Shown here: positions 15,297 through 24,591 of the stretch, one piece after another
Layout: each line of letters starts with the position of its first letter
How positions within the stretch are numbered: position 1 is the first letter of the stretch
Source: Desulfovibrio sp. UBA2564
Lineage (GTDB): Bacteria > Desulfobacterota > Desulfovibrionia > Desulfovibrionales > Desulfovibrionaceae
Length of the DNA: 36,767 bases
Direction of reading: 5' to 3'
Assembly: GCA_002340305.1 (NCBI GenBank)
Contig: DDLU01000235.1
Location: 1 to 36,767, forward strand
Position numbers and translations under genes: made by a program
The notes under the pieces: generated by a model
What the model was told of the DNA's origin: nothing
Database searches by the model: none
The model's input: the letters and a program-made list of their open reading frames with translations, nothing else

Positions 15297-16340
15297 ATGG
15301 GTGTTGAATTTGGCGAAAAAAAGAAAGAAGAGCTGTGCAGCCTTGTTACAATTGTAACTCCTACTATGAATCGCCCTGATTTTATTGTTAGGTATCTCCA
15401 ATATTATTCAAAAACAGGCTTTTCAGGAGACATTATCATTGGCGATTCCAGCGATGATGAAAATAGAAAGAAAGTAGAGGATGCTGTAAAGAAATATGGA
15501 AAGAACTTGTCCCTGAGATATGGTTATTATCCAACTGCGGAGTATGCCCATGATGGCGAGTGCTTTGGTGCGATGCTGGAGTTGGTGCGTACTCCTTATA
15601 CTATTTTTTGTGGTGATGATGATTTTCTTATCTTAGAAGGTCTTGCCCGATGCGTTGAGTTTATTGAGCAAGAAGAAGGCTATGCAGGGGTTTTTGGTGA
15701 AAGAGTCGCTTTCCAGCTCAATCAGAATGGTCCCAGTGGTAAAATTGTTGCTATGGCAAGACGAAATACTCCTGAGAGACTGCATGATTCGGCTCTGGAA
15801 AGGTTGAATAGTTACATAACTGAGGGAATGTCCACTCAATATAGCGTTAGCAAAACCGACCTGTGGAAAGTTATGTATTCAGAAGTTCCTAATATGCCTG
15901 CACGTTATATTGGATCTGAATTTTTTCCTTGCTGTATTGCTGTGCTACATGGAAAATTTAAAAAACTAGATGAACTACTGGTGCTTTTTCAACAAAATTT
16001 GGACCCAATTTTTAATTGGAACAAACAAACATTGTTTGCGTTGATGAACACTCCTGAGTGGTCTCCCTCGATGGCTGTTGGACGTAAACAGATTATAGAG
16101 CTACTGGTGAAGTTTTCTGACCTAACAGCAGAGCACGCAGAAGCCTATGTGGATATTGGCATCTGGCACCATATGTTGAATAGTATGAACGCTCAGTATT
16201 CGGCTGTGTCTGAAGGGCGGTCATTGAGGCCAGGGATTAATCCAGATAAAGGAGCCCGGTTTCTTGATGAGTTCATGCAAAACTCTGATTATCGCCGGGT
16301 CAGCATGACAGCACTGAAAATCTTAGCCGGTGTGCGTTAA
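15297..16340 (+). CDS. TIGR00180-type glycosyltransferase
   Basis: This 347-residue protein has a GT-A fold: strand VTIVTPTMNRP at about residues 15-25, then DIIIGDSSDDEN. A metal-binding acidic motif FCGDDDF lies at about residue 105. The layout is that of the TIGR00180 glycosyltransferase domain family. AGGAG (15284-15288) precedes the ATG. It is read alone on the plus strand, converging with the large glycosyltransferase at 16383. It has no membrane segment. Donor and acceptor are unknown. Its AT-rich composition matches the broken gene before it rather than the flanking minus-strand genes. Confidence 0.82.
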   Translation: MGVEFGEKKKEELCSLVTIVTPTMNRPDFIVRYLQYYSKTGFSGDIIIGDSSDDENRKKVEDAVKKYGKNLSLRYGYYPTAEYAHDGECFGAMLELVRTPYTIFCGDDDFLILEGLARCVEFIEQEEGYAGVFGERVAFQLNQNGPSGKIVAMARRNTPERLHDSALERLNSYITEGMSTQYSVSKTDLWKVMYSEVPNMPARYIGSEFFPCCIAVLHGKFKKLDELLVLFQQNLDPIFNWNKQTLFALMNTPEWSPSMAVGRKQIIELLVKFSDLTAEHAEAYVDIGIWHHMLNSMNAQYSAVSEGRSLRPGINPDKGARFLDEFMQNSDYRRVSMTALKILAGVR

Positions 16341-16358
16341 GCATTATTCCTTTTTTTA

Positions 16359-16399
16359 CGCTATAAATAGCGGGGGAATTCCTTATTCCCCCTCAAAAA
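16359..16399. terminator. Palindromes between convergent glycosyltransferase genes
   Basis: Two adjacent palindromes fill the 42 nt gap: CGCTAT/ATAGCG (16359-16372 region) and GGGGGAAT/ATTCCCCC with a 5 nt loop (16372-16392). The second covers the stop codon of the minus-strand gene. T/A-rich runs flank both (a TTTTTTT run just before, CAAAAATTTTT after). This is a likely bidirectional transcription stop, though neither side has a textbook T tract immediately after the stem. Confidence 0.5.
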
Positions 16400-19193
16400 T
16401 TTTTCCCAAAACCTCACGCCACCTTTCAGCATGCCGTGCTCTTGAGAAATTTTCCCGATAGCGTATTTTAGCTTTTCGGGCCATTTCTTCTCGTTCAGTA
16501 CTGTCCTTGCCCAGCCTTATGATATGTTTTGCCAGATCTTGGGGATTCTCCAAAGAAAACATCAAACCTGTTTCATCGTGAATGATCATTTCCGGGATGC
16601 CGTATACATCTGAAGCGACCGATGTTTTGCCCAGCGCCATTGCTTCCATAATTGAAAGCGGTAAGGCTTCTTCACGAGAAGGGAGAACCAAGAGATCGCA
16701 GGCATAGATGTAATCAAGTGCATTTTCCTTGGCCCCGACAAAATGCACTCGGTCTGAATACGGTTGGTTCTTGCTCATTTCGACAATGTCCACACCGCCG
16801 CGGTCCGGCAGAACCGGGCCAACAAAAAATACCCGTGCGTTGGGAATTTCCGCAAGAATCTCAATCATTTGATTCAAGAGTATATCCTGCCCCTTACGAT
16901 GCTGGACGCTGGCAAGGCACAGAATCATGAATTCATGTTCGGGAACGCCGATCTCGCGACGTACCTCCTGAACAGGGCGCGCGCTTACTTCAGCTGCCTC
17001 ATCCTCACGGATGCAGTTAACGATACTGAACCACTGCTTGTCCCGTTGTTCGGGGAGGCTTTTCCATTCTTCAGCTACGGTGCGGGAAACACTGATGTTG
17101 TATGTGTACTGTTCAAGATTTTTAAGCATAACCGGCAGCGATCCTTCGTCGGTTATTTCAGCGGAATAGTGGTATGGTGAATTATGATGCATGTAGAGCA
17201 TCGGGCAGTCAAAGTTCAACCCGAGTCCGGTCAGGTAGTCGTGGGGTTCGGTTCTGACGCCTTCGATAATGATCAGGTCGGGAGTCCCCTCCGGCAAGCG
17301 GCAGGGTAGCCATTCTCCGTTAAATTCTTTTTGGTCGCTAATACAGAGATGGGTTTGGGCTTCCGCTCTGATTGTTGCAATGAAGTCGGGCCATGAAGCA
17401 TCTTCCCGTTCACGCGGGACATGGTATTGGCGTGAAAATTCTGCAATTCCGGCAGGCAGGGCGACGGTCAACGGTGTGACCATGGTCACTTTGCAGAGAT
17501 CATCGTTTGAAAGAAGGCTGCCCAAGGTCATGTATTTGGCCTGTGAGACCCCGTTCACGCCGCCACCAATGTAGCCGAAGGCATTGGTGACGTACCAGAT
17601 GTGTTTTACCTCTTTTTGGGATTTAGCAGATTCCGGAAGAGGCACAGGCGGCAGTTTAATGCCTAAAGCTGCAGCTTGTTTTCCGGTTCGCTCTGCTGCT
17701 CTGTATAATTTATTGGTAATCAGTAGTTCAAATTTCTTCATCCATGCCAGACGATAATCCGGTGCCAACAAAGTGGCCCCTTCAAGTAGGCCAAGGGCCT
17801 TCTCGTTGTTTTCAGGCAGGTCTGCCTGACCGCACAGGCTGTGGGACATGCGTTCAAGAATGTGTTTTTCAAAATTCCAGAGAGAAAGGTATAGCGAACC
17901 GACACTGTAGCAGGTGGCAAAATCGTCATTCTTGATGAGCGCGTCCATGAAAAGGAGCACGCTGCCTCTTTCCAGCGGGTATAATGAGAGTAGTACTGCC
18001 GCAACATCGATTCCTCCGATTTTTTGTCCGGCTGCGTTAAGCTTTTCTACCCGTGTTGCAATTTGTTTATACAACGCTGCAAACTTTTCAGGCTCACCGT
18101 TACCAGCATCGGATTTCAGGAAATGTTTTTTTACCCGGGGATCAATTTGGGCCATTAAACCCAGAATGTGTTTTTTTAGATTTTCAAGTTGCTGCTCTAT
18201 TTCATGGTCAGCTTCCTGCTCAGCTCCGCTTTGTGCGGGAAGTTTAAAGTCGGATCGGACCAATTGGGGGGGAATCCAATTAGACCAGTGCATTTCCTTT
18301 TCGAAATTCTTGATTCTGGAAGCATCATAAATATCAGGATGTAAGCGGACAATCTGTTCTTTGATCTCGGCGTCTTTCTGCCTTGAGTTTGTGATCATTG
18401 AGTCTGATTTGCGACGATAAAAGAACAGAGGCTCATCAATTTGGGTTCCGATATAGCCGTTCTTAGTAGCTCTAATCCACAGCTCCCAGTCTTCATAGCC
18501 ACGAGTCATGCTCTCATCATATCCACCAAGTTCTTTCCACATGGATTTGCGGAAAAGAGTGCTGCATGTTTGCTGGTTGGTGGCAAAGAAATTTGAAGGA
18601 ACAAGATCATTCTTGGGCCAGATAAGGTTGGAATGGCCGAAGAAAAGGGCTTTACTGCTCACATAGGATAGTTCCGGGTGCTCTTCGAGCACTGCCACTG
18701 TTTTACTTAGAAAGGTCGGGGCGAGGATGTCGTCTGCATCGATGGGCAGGATGTATTTCCCTTTGGCGATAGTACAGCCTCGGTTTCTGGATCTGACCAG
18801 CCCGCTGTTTTCCTGATTAACGTGCCGGATGCGGTGCTTGGGAAATTCCTGCTCAAGCTGTGTTGAAACTTCGTCAGTATTGTCAGTACTGCCATCGTTG
18901 ATGATGATAATTTCAAAGGCATTAAAATCCTGCTTAAGCAGGCTGAGCACGCACTCTCGAAGATATTCGGCATGGTTATAACAAGGCACAATGAAAGAGA
19001 CAAACGGAACTCCATCTGAAGGCGGGAGAATCACACCATCCGCAAGCTGGGATTGCATTACCCATGAGGTTAGAATTTCTGATTCGCCATCGTTTTTAAG
19101 ATAGCCCAAAACAGCTTTGTAGAGGTTTTTTGGACGCTTACCTGTATTTGCTGTTTGGTTTACAGCGTATTCTAGCTTCTCGCAGTCAGTCAT
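16383..19193 (-). CDS. Two-domain glycosyltransferase (GT2 plus GT4)
   Basis: This 936-residue protein combines two catalytic units. Residues about 63-300 are a GT2/GT-A domain (FVSFIVPCYNHAEYL, then IIINDGSTDNTDEV; DXD-type motif IDADD at 151-155). The middle, about 320-530, is helical with no motif I know. Residues about 550-935 are a GT4/GT-B domain with SVQHRKGQD, the donor-site E-x7-E type segment (PSREEALPLSIMEAM) and YGIPEMI. Such fusions add two sugars in succession to a glycan. There is no signal peptide or membrane helix, so it is cytoplasmic. The 48 nt gap upstream contains an AT-rich 13-nt palindrome GTATATTATATAC that could include a -10 element. Confidence 0.88.
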   Translation of the reverse strand: MTDCEKLEYAVNQTANTGKRPKNLYKAVLGYLKNDGESEILTSWVMQSQLADGVILPPSDGVPFVSFIVPCYNHAEYLRECVLSLLKQDFNAFEIIIINDGSTDNTDEVSTQLEQEFPKHRIRHVNQENSGLVRSRNRGCTIAKGKYILPIDADDILAPTFLSKTVAVLEEHPELSYVSSKALFFGHSNLIWPKNDLVPSNFFATNQQTCSTLFRKSMWKELGGYDESMTRGYEDWELWIRATKNGYIGTQIDEPLFFYRRKSDSMITNSRQKDAEIKEQIVRLHPDIYDASRIKNFEKEMHWSNWIPPQLVRSDFKLPAQSGAEQEADHEIEQQLENLKKHILGLMAQIDPRVKKHFLKSDAGNGEPEKFAALYKQIATRVEKLNAAGQKIGGIDVAAVLLSLYPLERGSVLLFMDALIKNDDFATCYSVGSLYLSLWNFEKHILERMSHSLCGQADLPENNEKALGLLEGATLLAPDYRLAWMKKFELLITNKLYRAAERTGKQAAALGIKLPPVPLPESAKSQKEVKHIWYVTNAFGYIGGGVNGVSQAKYMTLGSLLSNDDLCKVTMVTPLTVALPAGIAEFSRQYHVPREREDASWPDFIATIRAEAQTHLCISDQKEFNGEWLPCRLPEGTPDLIIIEGVRTEPHDYLTGLGLNFDCPMLYMHHNSPYHYSAEITDEGSLPVMLKNLEQYTYNISVSRTVAEEWKSLPEQRDKQWFSIVNCIREDEAAEVSARPVQEVRREIGVPEHEFMILCLASVQHRKGQDILLNQMIEILAEIPNARVFFVGPVLPDRGGVDIVEMSKNQPYSDRVHFVGAKENALDYIYACDLLVLPSREEALPLSIMEAMALGKTSVASDVYGIPEMIIHDETGLMFSLENPQDLAKHIIRLGKDSTEREEMARKAKIRYRENFSRARHAERWREVLGKIFEGE

Positions 19194-19241
19194 GTTCGGC
19201 TCGTTTTGGAAAACCTGTATATAATATACGGCTAAAAATGG

Positions 19242-21479
19242 TTAGCTTGTTTTAGTGTAAGCCAATGCAAGAGACGCAAGGTCTGCGACTGTTTTCATTT
19301 TTGCTTTCCAATCCAAATTATTAATCGCGAATTCCCGGGCTAAAAGGCGTACTGTCGGGACCGCCTGGCATCTTTCAGCGAAGTTGCTTAGCGCATTAAG
19401 GTCAATTGGACTTTCGTCATCAGGAAAGGCCATGCAGAATTCATGTGAGGGTTTCAGGTCCATGTCTTCGCCCGCAAAAGCAACCGGAAGTCCGCGCAAT
19501 ACGAATTCTCGATGTTTCAGTGCAGATGTCTGAGACAAGGATTTTCTCGACGGAGCCAGTACTCCCAGCGCAATGCTGCAAAGATCTGCTATGGGGTCAA
19601 TTTCATCAGCAGAGAGATGTCCATGGAATACAAAATTCTTCTCTAACCCATGCTCTTGAATCTGCTCTTTGGATTGCTCCAGCGCAGGGCCGTAGCCAAC
19701 GAGATGGAATTTGAATTTATCTGCAATTTTTGGCGAGGTGATGCAGCCTGAAATAAGTCTGTCTAAGCCATGCCAGAACTGAAAATCTGCAACCAGGAGC
19801 ACATGAATTTTTCCAACAGATGAGGGCTTGGCTGATAGAGGTAAGGAATTGGCATCAATACCATTTCCTATGCTTCTAAAGTGTTTTTTCTTCGAAACTC
19901 TTCTTCTTTCGTAGCATGTGATCTCGTTTGTTACTCCTATGCCACCTAATGCTCTCTGCATACATGTTGAGCCAAAAGCAAGCTCATTGAAAAACATATT
20001 CGGATTTGATTTTTGCAATTCTTCCAATTCAAAAGTTTGGTGTTCAAATATAATATTGGGAAAATTACGAGTCAAATATTCAAGATGAGCATCCGCAACA
20101 GGGTACCTCATATAGATAATATCTGGAGAAAGGCGTTTTAGAATTTCTACTGCGATGGGGCCTTTTTGGTCAGCACCATCTGGGTATTCCCGCAAGTCAA
20201 TGAAGTCGAAATCGTATTTGGAGGTATCGATCTCATCATTGCCATTACCAATTACTATGCAATGACTGTTGGGGTGATTGGCCTGTAATCCTTTGAACTG
20301 TCCATTAACTTTGTTAAATATTTGCGGATAGGTGGCATTGATAAATGCAAGAAAAATAATTCGGAAGTCATCGCTTTTCTTTGCGTGGGGGTAAAGAGAT
20401 TCATTCTCTTTTTGGTAAATATGTAGAAGCTTTCTTTCGCTGAAGTCTGCTATTTCGTGGTAGGTGTCCAGACATGAGTTTTCAATAATAAATTCTGCAA
20501 ATTCAGTCGGATTGTAATTAGCGTAAGCTCTCTGCATTTGGTTTTCTTTCGTATGATGAGTAAGCAGAAACATCTCCTTCATCTGTAATGATTGAAGGAG
20601 TGAAGCCAATGAAGAGTGCAATTCTTTTGTCTTCAGGAAGTGGTGAAAAATTGCCAGAGCGAGGACTGTATCAAATTGTTTTCCATCACCGATGTAGTCG
20701 AAAATATCCTGATCAACAATTTCAAATGATGTTTCATTAGCTTTTTGCAATCTGTTTATGAAAAATAATTCCTCTTGGCTTCGTTCAACAGCAACACATT
20801 TTTTACCAATTCTTTCCAAAATAGTCGGCATGTATCCCCAATGGGACCCAATATCTAGAACAGTTTCTCCTGTAGGGATCATGTGATCAATCAAGAGTGA
20901 TGATCTTCCCATGTGAAAAGAAGGTGTGTGCGTAAAATCAGGGTGATCTATTGGGGCATAAATTTTGCCTGCATGGCGTTGAGTGTAACGGGCTATTTCT
21001 TCACGAATAGCCAGCCACTGTGGATGCCTTGCAATGATTTTGATGGGTACGGCTTGAATCCCAAGTATCTTTGCGAAGCTTAATCTGTGTCTCCCATTGC
21101 AAAAAAGGAGCTGTCCATCGCGGTCTATTGCTACCGATATGCAATCATCAATACCAACTTGACGAAAGCCATACTCCTTTATATCTGCGAATATCTTTTC
21201 AAGGTTCTCACATCTTTCAAGGAATTGTTCTGAGGTTCTACATCCCCATTTTTCTTCACCATTTTCAATATTTTTGACATTGATTGTGTAGTATGGTGTT
21301 TCCACCCATGGAAATCCGGCAAGTCTTTGTTTGAATGAGTCGTAAAAAATAACTTTTTCTTCAAAAGGGACAATGTCCTTATCCCAGTCTCCGTGAAGAA
21401 CAGAGTCCGTGTGTGCTGTGATTTTTAACTTATGGCGTAAACAATTTCGGATAATGTCAGGGGAAACCCAATAGATCAT
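19242..21479 (-). CDS. ParB-like / methyltransferase / GT4-like fusion protein
   Basis: This 745-residue protein appears to have three parts. Residues about 60-150 contain a ParB/sulfiredoxin-like signature (LLFCNGRHRLSFAKILG, 125-140). Residues about 185-340 form a class I methyltransferase (VLDIGSHWGYM at 207-217; TVLALAIFHHF later). Residues about 375-745 resemble a GT4/GT-B glycosyltransferase (VLLVADFQFWHGLDRL; VGYGPALEQS; FHGHLSADEI; a truncated-looking donor site region). AAGGG precedes the ATG. Composition is more AT-rich than the genes to its left. It probably adds and methylates a sugar. What the ParB-like part does in such an enzyme is unknown; in related proteins this module binds nucleotides or accompanies sugar kinases. 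Confidence 0.78.
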   Translation of the reverse strand: MIYWVSPDIIRNCLRHKLKITAHTDSVLHGDWDKDIVPFEEKVIFYDSFKQRLAGFPWVETPYYTINVKNIENGEEKWGCRTSEQFLERCENLEKIFADIKEYGFRQVGIDDCISVAIDRDGQLLFCNGRHRLSFAKILGIQAVPIKIIARHPQWLAIREEIARYTQRHAGKIYAPIDHPDFTHTPSFHMGRSSLLIDHMIPTGETVLDIGSHWGYMPTILERIGKKCVAVERSQEELFFINRLQKANETSFEIVDQDIFDYIGDGKQFDTVLALAIFHHFLKTKELHSSLASLLQSLQMKEMFLLTHHTKENQMQRAYANYNPTEFAEFIIENSCLDTYHEIADFSERKLLHIYQKENESLYPHAKKSDDFRIIFLAFINATYPQIFNKVNGQFKGLQANHPNSHCIVIGNGNDEIDTSKYDFDFIDLREYPDGADQKGPIAVEILKRLSPDIIYMRYPVADAHLEYLTRNFPNIIFEHQTFELEELQKSNPNMFFNELAFGSTCMQRALGGIGVTNEITCYERRRVSKKKHFRSIGNGIDANSLPLSAKPSSVGKIHVLLVADFQFWHGLDRLISGCITSPKIADKFKFHLVGYGPALEQSKEQIQEHGLEKNFVFHGHLSADEIDPIADLCSIALGVLAPSRKSLSQTSALKHREFVLRGLPVAFAGEDMDLKPSHEFCMAFPDDESPIDLNALSNFAERCQAVPTVRLLAREFAINNLDWKAKMKTVADLASLALAYTKTS

Positions 21480-21599
21480 GTGATCGCCCTTATGAAATGG
21501 TAAATGGTTAATGGTATAAAAAAATTAAGCAATATTTGCATATATGGACTTATCTGTCCATAACTACGGGATTTTCAAGCTTGCATCAAAATTAGAACT
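21480..21599. other. 120-base AT-rich gap with a 7-bp hairpin
   Basis: TATGGAC (21543-21549) and GTCCATA (21556-21562) form a hairpin with a 6 nt loop between the sialidase-like gene and the fusion gene. There is no direct T tract in the minus direction, so it is at best a weak terminator. The AT-rich remainder may hold a promoter for the 21479 gene, but no convincing -35/-10 pair is seen. Confidence 0.4.
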
Positions 21600-22631
21600 C
21601 TAGTGCTTATCTGGTGTGATTTCAAACACCATTCGCTCCACAACAGGAGCCTCCTGTTTACGTGAAATATAGTAGACTGCGATTACCTGTCCTTTATCAT
21701 TAACAGCCAGATCTCCGTAACCGCCGTGGAATCGTCCTCCTTTGTACCATGCCAGAGTCTGGGGATGGCTCCATGTTTCGCCTTCGTCCGTTGAGATTGT
21801 GAGGGTCACTCGGCATTTTGGGTTTTTGCGGATCATGCCCCGGTAGATAGCCAGCACCCGTCCATCAGGCAAAACTTTAAGGGACGGAGCTTCCCCGTAT
21901 AAGCCGATGGGGCGCGGGGTTGACCATGTTCTGCCGTCATCGTCAGAGTAGGCTTTGAATAGCCCATCCATGCAGGGTGCCTGACGCATGAGGGCCAGTA
22001 TCCGTCCGGAAGGCAGGCGAGTAATTGAGGTCTCATTAAGTCGGTATTCCGGGAAGTATTCGTAAATGTATGCCTGTTGCGATATTTCGCCAGTCTCGGG
22101 ATTTAAACGGAAAGTTCCGCAGCCCGGACCATTGTAGAATGAACCTATAAACATCTTTTCATCATCCAGGGCAGGGATGAAATGCCCGAATGAGGCCCAT
22201 TCACCGCCGGGAAGGTCTAAGGGGTGGCGGTCTGAAAAAGTCCTGCCGCCATCTGTGCTTAGGGAAAAAAAGTCGCGGCGCAGCTCTGATGTATGCGTGC
22301 GTGAAATGAGCAGGACCTTACCTTCACTTAAATGAGTGACAAGGGCGTCATGTTCGTTGGTTTGCTCCTGCGCGTGACTGATTACCAGCTCTGGGCGCTC
22401 AAAAGTTATTCCGCCGTCAGTTGAGCGGGTGGTGTAAATATCTCCGGCCATGCCGTGGTCCATTCTCTGGCGCAGTTCTTCGCTGATATTCACAGCTCTG
22501 CGGAACCCTACCAATAGTTCTCCGTCTACATCAGTTATGGTCGGAAAAGACTGATAACCGTCCCATTCCAGCGGGGTGATGCGTTTGGTGTCGAGAATGG
22601 ATATGGAAAGCTTGGGACGTTTTTGGGTCAT
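21600..22631 (-). CDS. BNR-repeat sialidase-like protein
   Basis: This 343-residue beta-propeller-type protein has four Asp-box repeats of the form S-x-D-x-G-x-T-F/W, at about residues 70-77, 125-132, 229-236 and 280-287. Arg-rich positions (FRRA near 43-46, ISRT near 109-112, LMRQ near 214-217, IYRG near 262-265) occupy places where sialidases have their arginine triad. No signal peptide is present, so it should be cytoplasmic, unlike degradative sialidases. Its ATG overlaps the stop of the GH57-like gene by 4 nt with GGAGAAG upstream. It may act on, or bind, a nonulosonate-containing intermediate of this locus. Confidence 0.85.
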   Translation of the reverse strand: MTQKRPKLSISILDTKRITPLEWDGYQSFPTITDVDGELLVGFRRAVNISEELRQRMDHGMAGDIYTTRSTDGGITFERPELVISHAQEQTNEHDALVTHLSEGKVLLISRTHTSELRRDFFSLSTDGGRTFSDRHPLDLPGGEWASFGHFIPALDDEKMFIGSFYNGPGCGTFRLNPETGEISQQAYIYEYFPEYRLNETSITRLPSGRILALMRQAPCMDGLFKAYSDDDGRTWSTPRPIGLYGEAPSLKVLPDGRVLAIYRGMIRKNPKCRVTLTISTDEGETWSHPQTLAWYKGGRFHGGYGDLAVNDKGQVIAVYYISRKQEAPVVERMVFEITPDKH

Positions 22632-24586
22632 GACTCTTCTCCGAGGATGATTCCGGGGCGGGGTTTAATGCTGAACCCGGTGCTGAAATTGAATTTGGGG
22701 TCAGGGCCGCATCCCCGCAGGCTGGTCTCATCCATCTCCTGCATGGAAAAGAACACACGCACAAAAGGAGAAGGCGCGGCTTGCCTGCATTTGACCATGC
22801 CTACAAAACCGTGCTCAGGATAAAGCGCACTGATCTCCAAGGCCCGCTCCCTGCCTCCCAGCACTATTTTTGAGTCAGTCATGCCCAGTCCCTGAGAGGC
22901 TGACACGGCGAATGAAATATTGTCACTATGATCAAAGGTCATTCCGGCTAAAGGGAAGTGTTCTTCGTTGCCGCCGTTACAGGTGGAGTAGAAAAGTTTT
23001 TCAGCGTCCATATCGGCAGTGAGCAGGGTGACATGCCCGATACGGGCAAACCCCGGAGGTCTGCAATCCAGGGCAAAACGATATAAGATATCTACCTGTT
23101 CCTTGCCCTTATGAATACGCACAGCCTTATCAAGCATGCCTTGATAAAGGTCGATGGAGCAGGATACGGTTGTGAACTCATCATTTTCGTCAATGAGTGG
23201 AGTCACCCGTGCTAAATCCGTGTCTTTGGGCATGCCCGGCCCTTCCATTATGATGTGCCCGGAAAAGAAATCCGCACCAAGATCAATCTCTTCAAAATAT
23301 CCATGCCCTAGGGTTCCGAATGACGGTACGTTCTCATGGGAGGCAAACGAAGCTTTTTGCACGGCCAGCCCTTTGGCGGTGTTCAAAGTCACTACAGATT
23401 TTTGGGTCTCAAATTTAAGCATACGTCCATGGTCACGGGCCGGAGTGCCTGATACTTGAAAATCAGCTTCGCTAACAGTTGCTTTGGATTCAAGGGCCAG
23501 TGCTTCAAGTCTGGCAAGTGCTTCATAGTAACGCTTTCCAGTTATGTGGGTGCGCAAGTCGCTGGACCAGCAGAAACAAAGTTCCCGCCATTTTTCTTTT
23601 GTGTTATCAGAAAAAATGAACTTTTGTTCAAGATTGTCGCAGACTGCACGGCAAAGGGAATTGAGCTGAAAGTCGTTGCGTCCGCTCAATGCCCAGCGGG
23701 TAATGTTGTACTTGCTCTGTTTCTTGACCGGAATGGGTTGGCAGGCCGAGCTAAGTTCCAACTCGTTGCCGCCAGATTCGTGATCAAGGCCTTTCAATAC
23801 CGCTGATGGCAGTTGGAAATCATGTCCGCGTTCACGCAGCATTCTGAAAACCTGCCCGATCAATTTCCATTCACTTTCCGCTTCCTGCACAGCCTCGTTT
23901 TTGTAGCGGCGGGGGCGAAAATCGAAAATTTCAGCATCATTACCGTAGATGGGCAACCATCCATCACCTGTTCCCAGATTCTCAACGTAATCAAGATATT
24001 CGGGCAGCTCCAGTTCGCGATGGGCGTAGCGTTGAAGTTTCTGGAAGACCATGGAACGGCTCCAGATTACGGGGATGGATTCACCGTTGGTACCTTTAGC
24101 CCGCTGTGGAAAATGTTGAATATGCTCAGCCCAGTCGGCGTAGCGGGCGGGGTTATCGTAATCCATGAACACGGCTTTGTACCCGGCCTCGCGATAGTGC
24201 CGGACCATGCCTGCGGACCATGCTTGTTCATTTACTAAGGCTATCTGCGGGGTTGTCTCTAAAATATCCTGACCGCTCTGAACTCCCAAAGCAAGGTTTG
24301 CTTTGTTCAAAGATGCGGGGACAAGTGGGCCGATGATCTGCCCGTACCCACTACCGATAAATTCGGCTTTGCCTTCATCGAGCATGGTTTTGAAAATTTT
24401 GATCCATAACGGATCAAGGTCGCGGATGATTTCAAGGGTGATGCCTGAAGCTTCAATGCCAAGGGGAAAGCCATTTTCCGCCAGTCTTAAGAGGGGCCAA
24501 TAGCAGCGTTTGATGACCTCCATACGGCTCTCCCCGGGAATGGAGGAAAACATGAGGTTGAGATGAAATATGGCAAAAATTTTCAT
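22628..24586 (-). CDS. GH57/GH38-like glycoside hydrolase superfamily protein
   Basis: This 652-residue protein starts like GH57 enzymes with an N-terminal beta strand (IFAIFHLNLMF). It continues through a (beta/alpha)7-type barrel: GIEASG, FIGSGYGQ at 77-84, a candidate nucleophile region IALVNEQAW with E120, and VFMDYDN with Asp residues at 142-144. The C-terminal half (about 330-650) is beta-rich, as in the accessory domains of GH57/38 enzymes. No signal peptide is present. It lies between the ATP-grasp gene (5 nt upstream) and the sialidase-like gene (overlapping), which suggests that the two glycosidase-like proteins act on the same material. It could be a transglycosidase rather than a hydrolase. 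Confidence 0.75.
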   Translation of the reverse strand: MKIFAIFHLNLMFSSIPGESRMEVIKRCYWPLLRLAENGFPLGIEASGITLEIIRDLDPLWIKIFKTMLDEGKAEFIGSGYGQIIGPLVPASLNKANLALGVQSGQDILETTPQIALVNEQAWSAGMVRHYREAGYKAVFMDYDNPARYADWAEHIQHFPQRAKGTNGESIPVIWSRSMVFQKLQRYAHRELELPEYLDYVENLGTGDGWLPIYGNDAEIFDFRPRRYKNEAVQEAESEWKLIGQVFRMLRERGHDFQLPSAVLKGLDHESGGNELELSSACQPIPVKKQSKYNITRWALSGRNDFQLNSLCRAVCDNLEQKFIFSDNTKEKWRELCFCWSSDLRTHITGKRYYEALARLEALALESKATVSEADFQVSGTPARDHGRMLKFETQKSVVTLNTAKGLAVQKASFASHENVPSFGTLGHGYFEEIDLGADFFSGHIIMEGPGMPKDTDLARVTPLIDENDEFTTVSCSIDLYQGMLDKAVRIHKGKEQVDILYRFALDCRPPGFARIGHVTLLTADMDAEKLFYSTCNGGNEEHFPLAGMTFDHSDNISFAVSASQGLGMTDSKIVLGGRERALEISALYPEHGFVGMVKCRQAAPSPFVRVFFSMQEMDETSLRGCGPDPKFNFSTGFSIKPRPGIILGEES

Positions 24587-24591
24587 TTTGG

